From: an uncultured Bacteroidales bacterium
GTDB taxonomy: Bacteria > Bacteroidota > Bacteroidia > Bacteroidales > UBA932
Direction: 5' to 3'
DNA length: 17,496 nt
NCBI GenBank assembly: GCA_937906795.1
Contig: CALCUQ010000005.1
Location: 1-17,496 of the forward strand
Made by a program: the position numbers and the translations under genes. The notes beneath the pieces were generated by a model, which made no database searches, was not told where the DNA came from, and saw nothing but the letters and a program-made list of their open reading frames with translations. Each line of letters starts with the position of its first letter. The first letter of the stretch is position 1. Below, in pieces: positions 7,900 through 14,340 of this stretch.

Positions 7900-8208
7900 T
7901 TAAGCAATTGATTCTATTTGGATTTGTGTTAAGCATTGACGGTGACCGTTCTTTTTATCGTATCCTTTACGACGTTTTTTCTTGAATACGATCACTTTTT
8001 TACCTTTTAAGTGCTCTAGAACTGTAGCTTTAACAGCTGCACCCTCTACGTAAGGAGCACCTACCTTAACAACACCCTCGTTGTCTGTTAATAAAACTTT
8101 CTCAAAAGAAACTGAGGCTCCAACCTCATCCTGTAGGCGGTGAACATAAATTTTTTTACCAGCCTCTACTTTAAACTGTTGTCCTGCAATATCTACAATT
8201 GCGTACAT
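7900..8208 (-). CDS. rplU: 50S ribosomal protein bL21
   Basis: A 102-residue large-subunit protein that binds 23S rRNA. It begins MYAIVDIAGQQFKVEAGKKI, the normal bL21 N-terminus. It has the Lys/Arg-rich KVIVFKKKRRKGYDKKNGHRQ segment (about 70-90), then the C-terminal QIQIESIA. It is the first gene of the rplU-rpmA unit, and a Bacteroidota-type promoter lies 97 bases upstream. The roughly 90-base leader in between could hold a regulatory structure. Confidence 0.98.
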   Translation of the reverse strand: MYAIVDIAGQQFKVEAGKKIYVHRLQDEVGASVSFEKVLLTDNEGVVKVGAPYVEGAAVKATVLEHLKGKKVIVFKKKRRKGYDKKNGHRQCLTQIQIESIA

Positions 8209-8299
8209 TATAAAATATTTTTACGGGTTTCGATAGTAAGCGGTTAGTCAACTAACTAACTCTTATTCAATAGCTTATCTACCTCTTATAATTTTTTAG
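8209..8299 (-). promoter_or_regulatory. 5' leader of rplU-rpmA with a small hairpin
   Basis: From the predicted start near 8299 to the rplU ATG the RNA is about 90 bases. It contains GTTAG-TTGA-CTAAC (8243-8256 on the map), a 5-bp hairpin with a tetraloop, enclosed by a possible outer pairing of TAAGC (8237-8241) with GCTTA (8273-8277). bL21 leaders that feed back on their own operon are known in other bacteria. I do not recognise this one as any described motif, so a regulatory role is conjecture. Confidence 0.25.
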
Positions 8300-8304
8300 G
8301 ACTA

Positions 8305-8335
8305 CAAAAGTAGTATTTTTTATTTTTAGTACAAA
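8305..8335 (-). promoter_or_regulatory. Bacteroidota-type promoter for rplU-rpmA
   Basis: On the minus strand TTTG (8335-8332) is followed after exactly 19 bases by TACTTTTG (8312-8305). This matches the Bacteroides -33 TTTG and -7 TAnnTTTG elements with the right spacing. The predicted start is near 8299. It lies back to back with the promoter of the ATPase gene. Confidence 0.75.
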
Positions 8336-8362
8336 AAAATTGCTTCTTTTTTTAAATAACAT

Positions 8363-8393
8363 TTTTATTACATTTTACTTTTTACTAAATTTG
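8363..8393 (+). promoter_or_regulatory. Bacteroidota-type promoter for the ATPase-sirtuin operon
   Basis: TAAATTTG at 8386-8393 is an exact TAnnTTTG -7 element, 19 bases after TTTT (8363-8366), a one-mismatch -33 element. Transcription would start near 8400, leaving a leader of only about 12 bases before the ATG at 8412. Confidence 0.6.
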
Positions 8394-8411
8394 TAGAATA
8401 AAATTGAGACT

Positions 8412-9545
8412 ATGGAATCACCTTTTGAGTATAACAAATGCGTAAGCGGAGCCAATTTTATTGGAAGATCACAAGAAGTGGGAGTTTTATGTAACCTCAT
8501 TAGAGAACGTAACAATGTCCTTATTTATGGTCCTGCCAGAATAGGCAAAAGATCTCTTATCTACAATTCCCTGGAAAAGCTAAAACAGGAATCTTTTGAT
8601 TTTGTCTTATGCAATATAAGCTTGTTCAACATAAGATGCGTAGAGGCTTTTATGCTTAAATACACCAACGAACTGTTGTCTTGTTTTTCCACTTCTGCCA
8701 TTGAGTGGACAAACATACTAAAAAAATATGCTCCATCTGCCCAATATGTAATAGATTCCACATCACACTCAAAGATAAAATTCACATACTCAAACAAAAG
8801 TCTGCTTAATCAAAATCAGATTAACGAATTGCTGGAATTGCCGGAAAAACTCGCTAAGGAGTTCAATACCCGTATTATAATCTATTTTGAACAGTTTCAG
8901 GATATACTTCTTTTTGATGACCCGCATACATTTTTCCTTACATTGGAAAAACAATGGAATTCCTATACAAGAACAAACTTTATAATTACAGGAGAAAGGT
9001 TCAATGCTATGGATGAGATATTTGAAGAGAAAAAATATTTCTACCATTTTGCACACAGAATTGCCATAAACCCTATTGATGAAAAGGTATTCACAGAATT
9101 TATAATGAAAGGGTTCATGAAAGCGGGAAAAGTTGCACAACCCGAGCAGGCCGCAAATATCTACAACATTGTAGAGGGCGACCCTTGGTACACCCAACAC
9201 CTTGCATCAATCTGTTTCGACCTTACAAAAGGATACCTTAATGACAATATAATTGAACAAGGAGTATTAAGACTGCTTAACCTGCATGACTGGCTGTTCC
9301 ACTCCATTGCGTATGGATTGAGCAGACACCAGCTGAGGTTCATAAAGGCAATCCTGGAAGGGGTAACCAAATTTTCTTCTGCCGACATATTGGACAAATA
9401 CAACCTCAACTCTTCTGCTAATGTAAACAGATTGAAAGAGGCTCTGTCCAAGAAAGAAATCATTACTTTCAACGACAAAAAAGAGGCCATTTTCCTTGAC
9501 CCTCTTCTTAAACTTTGGTTTATAAGATACTTCTTTGCTAAGTAA
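8412..9545 (+). CDS. AAA/STAND-type ATP-binding protein, archaeal-ATPase-like
   Basis: A 377-residue P-loop ATPase of the kind annotated as 'AAA family' or 'archaeal ATPase-like' in Bacteroidota; its biological role is unknown. FIGRSQEVGVL (16-26) is the box that usually opens this family. Walker A is GPARIGKRS (40-48). The Walker B region is IIIYFEQFQDI (155-165), where relatives usually have an Asp-Glu pair and here Glu160-Gln161 appear. A helical lid follows (EGDPWYTQHLA, 255-265). The C-terminal winged-helix part ends in FLDPLLKLWFIRYFF (361-375), the hallmark ending of archaeal-ATPase-like proteins. No signal peptide or membrane helix is seen. Only 15 bases separate it from the sirtuin gene, so the two are probably one transcript. 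Confidence 0.75.
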   Translation: MESPFEYNKCVSGANFIGRSQEVGVLCNLIRERNNVLIYGPARIGKRSLIYNSLEKLKQESFDFVLCNISLFNIRCVEAFMLKYTNELLSCFSTSAIEWTNILKKYAPSAQYVIDSTSHSKIKFTYSNKSLLNQNQINELLELPEKLAKEFNTRIIIYFEQFQDILLFDDPHTFFLTLEKQWNSYTRTNFIITGERFNAMDEIFEEKKYFYHFAHRIAINPIDEKVFTEFIMKGFMKAGKVAQPEQAANIYNIVEGDPWYTQHLASICFDLTKGYLNDNIIEQGVLRLLNLHDWLFHSIAYGLSRHQLRFIKAILEGVTKFSSADILDKYNLNSSANVNRLKEALSKKEIITFNDKKEAIFLDPLLKLWFIRYFFAK

Positions 9546-9560
9546 CAAATATCCTCAAAT

Positions 9561-10244
9561 ATGAAAAAGATTGTAATTTTAAGTGGTGCGGGAATAAGTG
9601 CAGAAAGTGGCATTGATACCTTCCGCGGAGGAAATGGTTTATGGGACAACTACAATGTAGAAGATGTAGCCTCTATTGACGGTTGGCACAGAAACAAAGA
9701 ACTTGTTCTTAAATTTTACAACATAAGACGCAGGGAAGTAGAACGAGTTTCTCCAAACTCTGCACATATTGCATGTAAGGAACTTGAGGAGAAATATGAT
9801 GTTACTGTTGTAACACAGAATGTAGATGATTTGCACGAGAGAGCAGGAAGTTCAAAAATAATCCACCTGCATGGAGAAATAACCAAAGCAAGAAGTGAAA
9901 AAGCAGATTGGGAGCCTAATTTTTCAATAGGCTACAATGATATAAATCTTGGGGATCTTGCTCCCGACAAAGGGCAGATAAGACCTCATATAGTATGGTT
10001 TGGCGAAGCAGTTCCAGAATTGACCAGAGCAGCAAAGGCTGTAGAAAAAGCTGATATTCTGGTAATCATAGGAACCTCTTTAAACGTATATCCTGCAGCA
10101 GGGCTTGTAAGATATACCAAACCCGGATGCAGGATATTTCTTATAGATCCAAATCCTATGAATCTTAATTTACCAAACTTTAAACAGTTTGTTGCAACTG
10201 CAACAAGTGGCATGTCCCAATTGAAGGAAATTCTGCTTGGCTAG
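9561..10244 (+). CDS. cobB: NAD-dependent protein deacylase, class III (CobB/SIRT5-like) sirtuin
   Basis: Removes acyl groups from lysines using NAD+, giving nicotinamide and O-acyl-ADP-ribose. The 227 residues cover the whole catalytic core: SGAGISAESGI (8-18), TFRG (20-23), TQNVDDLHERAG (85-96), the catalytic His104 in HLHGE, RPHIVWFGEAVP (141-152) and GTSLNVYPAAG (171-181). Tyr53 and Arg56 (FYNIRR) match the Tyr/Arg pair that gives CobB and SIRT5 their preference for succinyl and malonyl lysine. The segment that holds the zinc ribbon in CobB (about 110-140) has no cysteine; the only cysteines are at 72 and 190, far from it. It is the second gene after the ATPase. Its stop codon is shared with that of the convergent gene. 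Confidence 0.92.
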   Translation: MKKIVILSGAGISAESGIDTFRGGNGLWDNYNVEDVASIDGWHRNKELVLKFYNIRRREVERVSPNSAHIACKELEEKYDVTVVTQNVDDLHERAGSSKIIHLHGEITKARSEKADWEPNFSIGYNDINLGDLAPDKGQIRPHIVWFGEAVPELTRAAKAVEKADILVIIGTSLNVYPAAGLVRYTKPGCRIFLIDPNPMNLNLPNFKQFVATATSGMSQLKEILLG

Positions 10245-12154
10245 TACTCAATAAGAGTTACAAATCCATCCATTGTACTTACCAGCAATCTGTTGTCCTC
10301 TATAGGCTGTATATAGTTTATAAGGGCAATTGAAACTTTGTATTTCCATGCTATTGAACCATCAACAGCATTGAGTGCTATTATGTTTCCTTTATCTGTT
10401 GGAATAAAAACCAGTCCTTTATCATCTTTTCCCCCTTTTGGAACAGATGTAATAGGTGTTGGAGCAATATCATAACCATATCCTGCATCAGAGGCCCATT
10501 TCAACATTACCCCACTGTGCACCATAGGCTGGTCCAAAGCTGTAATTGCTACCATTCCTGCCGTAAGGGCAAGAACAGTATCTTTCATTGTCTTTACATA
10601 ATATATCTTTTTGTCGGGAGACAAACCTACAGACTCCCTTCCCCCCTTCTCTTGCCAAAGTTGTTGTCCTGTATTTGCATTTATACCGTAGGTCATTCTT
10701 CTTGGAGTTGCAATGATAATTGTATTGCCTGCTTTAACTGGCCATACAGATGCAGGTGAAAGCATTCTGCTTCCTTTTGTTACCCAGGTCCACTGAACCT
10801 TGCCATTGTTTGGATTAAGCGAATACAATGTATTTGCCCAATCTCCAAACACCACCTGCTGTTTGTCTACATATGGTTTGCACTCAATAAAGCCCTTTAT
10901 ATCTGAATTCTTCCATACAAGTTTTCCATTTTTTGCATTAAGTGCCCTGAATGTATTGTCTGATCCTCCAATATATACAACATTTCCCAATATTGCAGGA
11001 GAGCCCAAAACAGATTTGCCAAATTCATGTTTCCATCTCAATGAGCCATCCTTTAAATTTAATGAGTATACATAATTATCTGTACAACCAACTATTACAG
11101 AGGCATTTGAAGACCCGTCTGCATATATTGCAGGTGTTGAGAAAATTTTTCCGTTTGCCTTGTAACTCCACACAACTGAACCGTCTTGCCAGTTTAGGGC
11201 ATATATATAGCCCTGAGTGTTGGCATATACAACATATTGTTTTGAAACTACAGCACCACTACCTATATCTGCATTGTCTATTCTCCTCCATATCTCTTTA
11301 ACATTTGGATACTCTTTGTTCATATCAAAATTTGGTCTTGGATATTTTACATTGGAATCAAAAGGGAGTCCTTTACTCATTCTTAGGGTATGCCATGGGT
11401 GATTTGTGATTTTAGGGTCTGCAATCCTTTCACTAAAAGTTACGCTGCTGCCCTCCACTTTAATGATATTGTAGCCAGGACCTTTTCTGCCTGCAGACAT
11501 AGAAGAACGTCCGATAACCGCAGGAATACCCTCGTATACCATTGCTCTGTCTGTGTGCCAATGTCCGTTTAGAATAAGTTGGGTGTTCATTTTATGCAAT
11601 ACATCCAATACCTGAGTATAATTGAGTACAGATGTATCCATTGGAAAATGGTTTATAAAAAATACAGGTTGTTTGGGATCTATGGCATTGGAAAGAGAAT
11701 CCAACCATACCATTGTTTCTCTGGGAACAAGGGCCGGTGCCATACGCATATTTGGTCCACTATTGGTACCAATAAATCTTATCCCCTCTTTTTCAAAATC
11801 AAATTCCTCATATCCAAACACCTTAACAAAGGTATTACAACCACTCTCACTCCATTTTGCATCGTGGTTACCGGCTACAATATAGTACGGTATTTTAAGA
11901 CCATCTATAATTTCTTTTGCAAGCTTAAGTTCCTGGTCAGAACCAAACTCAGTAATATCTCCTGCAAAAATTGCAAATGAAAGTTCTTTGTTTTCATTTA
12001 TATCATCTACACATTGCTTTAGCTGTTTTACACTCTCAGCTCCAACAGCAATATGAGTATCAGACAAATAAGCAAATGAAAAGTTTTGTGCATTAAGGCT
12101 CAAACCAGCTAATAGAACAAATGCACTTAGGATACAACGCTTTAACACAGACAT
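10241..12154 (-). CDS. Secreted metallophosphoesterase fused to PQQ-type beta-propeller
   Basis: A 637-residue exported protein. The signal peptide is SVLKRCILSAFVLLAGLSLNA, with cleavage likely after NA-Q. A calcineurin-like phosphoesterase domain follows with all its metal ligands: Asp32 and His34 (LSDTH), Asp66 (AGDIT), Asn96-His97 (GNHD), His169 (NHFP), His198 and His200 (NGHWH). After a spacer (about 245-300), about six clear PQQ/quinoprotein-like repeats run from 305 to the end, each with an [I/V/L/F]-x-[A/S]-L-N-x-x-[D/N]-G-x-[V/L]-x-W type motif (ALNWQDGSVVW, SLNLKDGSLRW, ALNAKNGKLVW, SLNPNNGKVQW, ALNAVDGSIAW). The start is placed at ATG 12154; the frame extends to a GTG at 12178 but the ATG gives a clean signal peptide. 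The substrate is unknown. No sorting domain is evident at the C-terminus. Confidence 0.88.
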   Translation of the reverse strand: MSVLKRCILSAFVLLAGLSLNAQNFSFAYLSDTHIAVGAESVKQLKQCVDDINENKELSFAIFAGDITEFGSDQELKLAKEIIDGLKIPYYIVAGNHDAKWSESGCNTFVKVFGYEEFDFEKEGIRFIGTNSGPNMRMAPALVPRETMVWLDSLSNAIDPKQPVFFINHFPMDTSVLNYTQVLDVLHKMNTQLILNGHWHTDRAMVYEGIPAVIGRSSMSAGRKGPGYNIIKVEGSSVTFSERIADPKITNHPWHTLRMSKGLPFDSNVKYPRPNFDMNKEYPNVKEIWRRIDNADIGSGAVVSKQYVVYANTQGYIYALNWQDGSVVWSYKANGKIFSTPAIYADGSSNASVIVGCTDNYVYSLNLKDGSLRWKHEFGKSVLGSPAILGNVVYIGGSDNTFRALNAKNGKLVWKNSDIKGFIECKPYVDKQQVVFGDWANTLYSLNPNNGKVQWTWVTKGSRMLSPASVWPVKAGNTIIIATPRRMTYGINANTGQQLWQEKGGRESVGLSPDKKIYYVKTMKDTVLALTAGMVAITALDQPMVHSGVMLKWASDAGYGYDIAPTPITSVPKGGKDDKGLVFIPTDKGNIIALNAVDGSIAWKYKVSIALINYIQPIEDNRLLVSTMDGFVTLIEY

Positions 12155-12229
12155 AATATTTGGTTTCAAAATTTTCACTCCTTCAAAACCGAATACTTAA
12201 AATTGTCCACAATATCCGTAATATTACAG

Positions 12230-12237
12230 CAAATTTA
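12230..12237 (-). promoter_or_regulatory. Candidate -7 element for the phosphoesterase gene
   Basis: On the minus strand TAAATTTG (12237-12230) is an exact TAnnTTTG match, 76 bases before the ATG. No TTTG lies at the proper distance upstream, so only half of the promoter pattern is supported. Confidence 0.35.
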
Positions 12238-12249
12238 GTGATTTTTTCA

Positions 12250-12257
12250 TAACTTTG
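12250..12257 (+). promoter_or_regulatory. Candidate -7 element for the UDP-sugar dehydrogenase gene
   Basis: TAACTTTG at 12250-12257 is an exact TAnnTTTG match, 22 bases before the ATG at 12280. No good -33 TTTG is found 19-21 bases upstream. It lies back to back with the candidate promoter of the divergent phosphoesterase gene. Confidence 0.45.
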
Positions 12258-12279
12258 GCCCAGTAAACAAAGAACAGAT

Positions 12280-13569
12280 ATGTATAAAAAACTACAAGCT
12301 AAAGAATCTAAAATTGCTGTTATTGGCCTTGGTTATGTTGGATTGCCCCTTGCACTTGAACTTGCAAAAAATTTTAGTGTGATTGGATATGATCTCAACA
12401 ATGACAATATTGAGAAGCTCAACAATAAAATAGACCCAAGTTCAGAATTGCAAAGCAGCGCCTTTGAAAACTCTGACATACTCTTTACATCCAACAGTGA
12501 CAAACTCTCTGATGCCAGTTTTTATATAATAGCTGTTCCTACCCCAATAGACAATCACAGAGCACCTGATCTTGCTCCTGTTTTGTCTGCTACAAAATCT
12601 GTAGCACAGCATTTGAAAAAAGGGGATTATGTGGTGTATGAATCCACTGTGTTTCCTGGATGTACTCAAGAGAGGTGTATTCCAATACTTGAGCAGTTGT
12701 CGGGACTAAAACTGAACTCCGATTTTTACGTAGGATACTCTCCAGAGAGAATAAATCCGGGAGATGTGCAACACAGTTTGCAAAACACCGTAAAAATTGT
12801 TTCGGCTACAAACAATGAGGCTCTAGAAAATGTGGCTGCTGTATATGGCACGGTAGTAAAAGCCGGTATTCATAAAGCTCCAAATCTAATGGTTGCAGAG
12901 GCAGCAAAAATTATGGAAAACACCCAAAGGGATGTAAACATTGCCCTTATGAATGAGTTCTCCATTATATTTGGAAGAATGGGGATAAACACTTATGATG
13001 TACTTGAAGCGGCAGGCACCAAATGGAATTTTCTTAAGTTCTATCCTGGTCTTGTTGGTGGACATTGCATAGGAGTGGATCCATACTATATGGTATACAA
13101 GGCAAATGAACTAAACTACCATCCGCATGTTATACAAAGCGGCCGCTTTGTAAATGACTCAATGGGTGGATATATAGGCAAACAGACTGTAAAAAAGATG
13201 ATTGCAGGCGGAATTTCTCCTATTGGAGCCAGAGTTCTTGTACTTGGCATAACTTTTAAGGAGAATGTTGCAGACATAAGAAACTCAAAAGTTGCAGATA
13301 TAATTAAAGAGCTCAAGAGTTTTAGTGTTGATGTTGATGTTGTTGACCCATGGGCAGACCCTAAAAAGGTTATGCAGGAATATGGCATACAAACAACCGC
13401 AACTGCTACCGGTAAATATCAGGCTGTAATTGCGGCTGTATCTCATAAGGAATTTACCAAACTAAATGAGGAAGATTTCCAACAACTTCTTGTTCCTAAT
13501 GGTATTCTTGTAGATATAAAGGGCATATACAAAGGTAAAATTACCCAATTTGCATACTGGAGTTTGTAG
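12280..13569 (+). CDS. tviB: UDP-N-acetylhexosamine 6-dehydrogenase (TviB/WbpO-like)
   Basis: Oxidises C6 of a UDP-N-acetylhexosamine (UDP-GlcNAc or UDP-GalNAc) twice with NAD+, giving the uronic acid used in capsule, O-antigen or Vi-like polysaccharide. The 429 residues cover all three domains: an NAD-binding Rossmann fold (VIGLGYVGLPLALELA, 14-29), the central domain with VAEAAKIMENTQRDVNIAL (205-223), and the catalytic loop GLVGGHCIGVDPYYM (257-271) with Cys263 as nucleophile. VPTPID (86-91), YESTVFPGCT (120-129) and GYSPERINPGD (152-162) are typical. The pattern TKWNFLKFYPGLVGGHC is closer to TviB/WbpO than to UDP-glucose dehydrogenases. GlcNAc versus GalNAc cannot be decided by reading. 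No other polysaccharide gene is nearby. Confidence 0.9.
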   Translation: MYKKLQAKESKIAVIGLGYVGLPLALELAKNFSVIGYDLNNDNIEKLNNKIDPSSELQSSAFENSDILFTSNSDKLSDASFYIIAVPTPIDNHRAPDLAPVLSATKSVAQHLKKGDYVVYESTVFPGCTQERCIPILEQLSGLKLNSDFYVGYSPERINPGDVQHSLQNTVKIVSATNNEALENVAAVYGTVVKAGIHKAPNLMVAEAAKIMENTQRDVNIALMNEFSIIFGRMGINTYDVLEAAGTKWNFLKFYPGLVGGHCIGVDPYYMVYKANELNYHPHVIQSGRFVNDSMGGYIGKQTVKKMIAGGISPIGARVLVLGITFKENVADIRNSKVADIIKELKSFSVDVDVVDPWADPKKVMQEYGIQTTATATGKYQAVIAAVSHKEFTKLNEEDFQQLLVPNGILVDIKGIYKGKITQFAYWSL

Positions 13570-13588
13570 AGATTATATTATCTCTACA
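13565..13588. terminator. Perfect hairpin between convergent genes, possible two-way terminator
   Basis: TGTAGAGAT (13565-13573) and ATCTCTACA (13580-13588) form a perfect 9-bp stem with a 6-base AT-rich loop. The stem arm on the left holds the TAG stop of the UDP-sugar dehydrogenase gene, and the batE stop (13573-13575 on the minus strand) starts at the stem base. No clear T-run follows in either direction, so it may act as a weak terminator or an RNA 3'-end stabiliser. Confidence 0.5.
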
Positions 13589-14328
13589 TCCTTGGTCTGC
13601 ATCCACCCTTGTCTTCCGTCTGAAAGTTCTATTCTCATCCAATTCTGCACTTGCTCCAGAATCTGGATTTTTGTACCCATATGAAGTATAAAAAGGTTGT
13701 TTCCTGTTGTATTTGGAGCACTCTTTACATTGCTTACAGGAACCATCACTATTGCATAATCCTGGCTTGTACCTTTTGATGCAAGATTAGCAGAAAACAA
13801 CACAGAAAATATTACAAACAAGAATGCTACACAGGCAAAACTAAAACTTAACTTTCTTTGTGACACCAGCGGAGCAAACTTGAATCCAAGCAAAAATAGT
13901 AGAGTAATTGCAAAGAATACAAGAGAAATATAGGCCCACACATTGGAAGAAAACATATCCCTTATATCTTTCACCCATGTAGTAAGTATAAATTCAGGAA
14001 CACTCTCAATCTGGTCAAGTGTCTGAAGTCTTGCAATTTCAAGATTGTTAATTGCATCCTTGCCTGCAGGATTAAGTTTTAAAGCTCTTTCATAATATAC
14101 AATTGCTTTTGCCACCTCTCCAGTTTTATAATAGCAATTGCCAATGTTATAATATAGATTATACGATTCTTCCTGCCCAGCCTCTATTGCAAGGTATTTT
14201 TCCAATGCATTGTTGTATTCCCCTATAGAGTATGCCTCATTTGCCTGACTCCATAATTGTGAGCTCTCTTGTGCAAAACCAATTGAACTTAATAACAGTA
14301 TAAATGCAATAATTATGCTCTTTTTCAT
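13573..14328 (-). CDS. batE: BatE: TPR and SH3-domain membrane protein
   Basis: Last gene of the bat (Bacteroides aerotolerance) cluster; Bat proteins have been linked to oxygen or stress tolerance in Bacteroides, though their biochemical role is unsettled. The 251 residues comprise a signal peptide (KKSIIIAFILLLSSIGFAQ, 2-20) and two TPR units (about 24-57 and 58-91; NLYYNIGNCYYKTGEVAKAIVYYERAL). Two transmembrane helices follow (about 130-149 and 161-183), then a C-terminal bacterial SH3 domain (about 190-251; VKSAPNTTGNNLFILHMGTKI and WMRIELSDGRQGW). TPR and SH3 parts should both face the periplasm. It lies 12 bases after batD and, unusually for this window, is preceded by a strong Shine-Dalgarno sequence. 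Confidence 0.88.
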   Translation of the reverse strand: MKKSIIIAFILLLSSIGFAQESSQLWSQANEAYSIGEYNNALEKYLAIEAGQEESYNLYYNIGNCYYKTGEVAKAIVYYERALKLNPAGKDAINNLEIARLQTLDQIESVPEFILTTWVKDIRDMFSSNVWAYISLVFFAITLLFLLGFKFAPLVSQRKLSFSFACVAFLFVIFSVLFSANLASKGTSQDYAIVMVPVSNVKSAPNTTGNNLFILHMGTKIQILEQVQNWMRIELSDGRQGWMQTKDVEII

Positions 14329-14340
14329 AGTCTCTCCTTT
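14329..14340 (-). promoter_or_regulatory. Strong Shine-Dalgarno sequence of batE
   Basis: The 12 bases between the batD stop and the batE ATG read AAAGGAGAGACT on the minus strand; the AGGAG core lies 5 bases from the start codon. No other gene in the window has a comparable site, as is normal for Bacteroidota. Confidence 0.6.

Noticed and set aside
8412..10244. A SIR2-based anti-phage defence system
   Set aside because: The sirtuin is a stand-alone CobB-type deacylase with intact acyl-pocket residues, the ATPase is not HerA-like, and the neighbours are core genes. Kept only as a low-weight idea.
10305..12154. PQQ-dependent dehydrogenase
   Set aside because: The repeats look like PQQ-type blades, but the active-site tryptophan-docking and catalytic motifs of the dehydrogenases are not seen, and the N-terminal half is a phosphoesterase.
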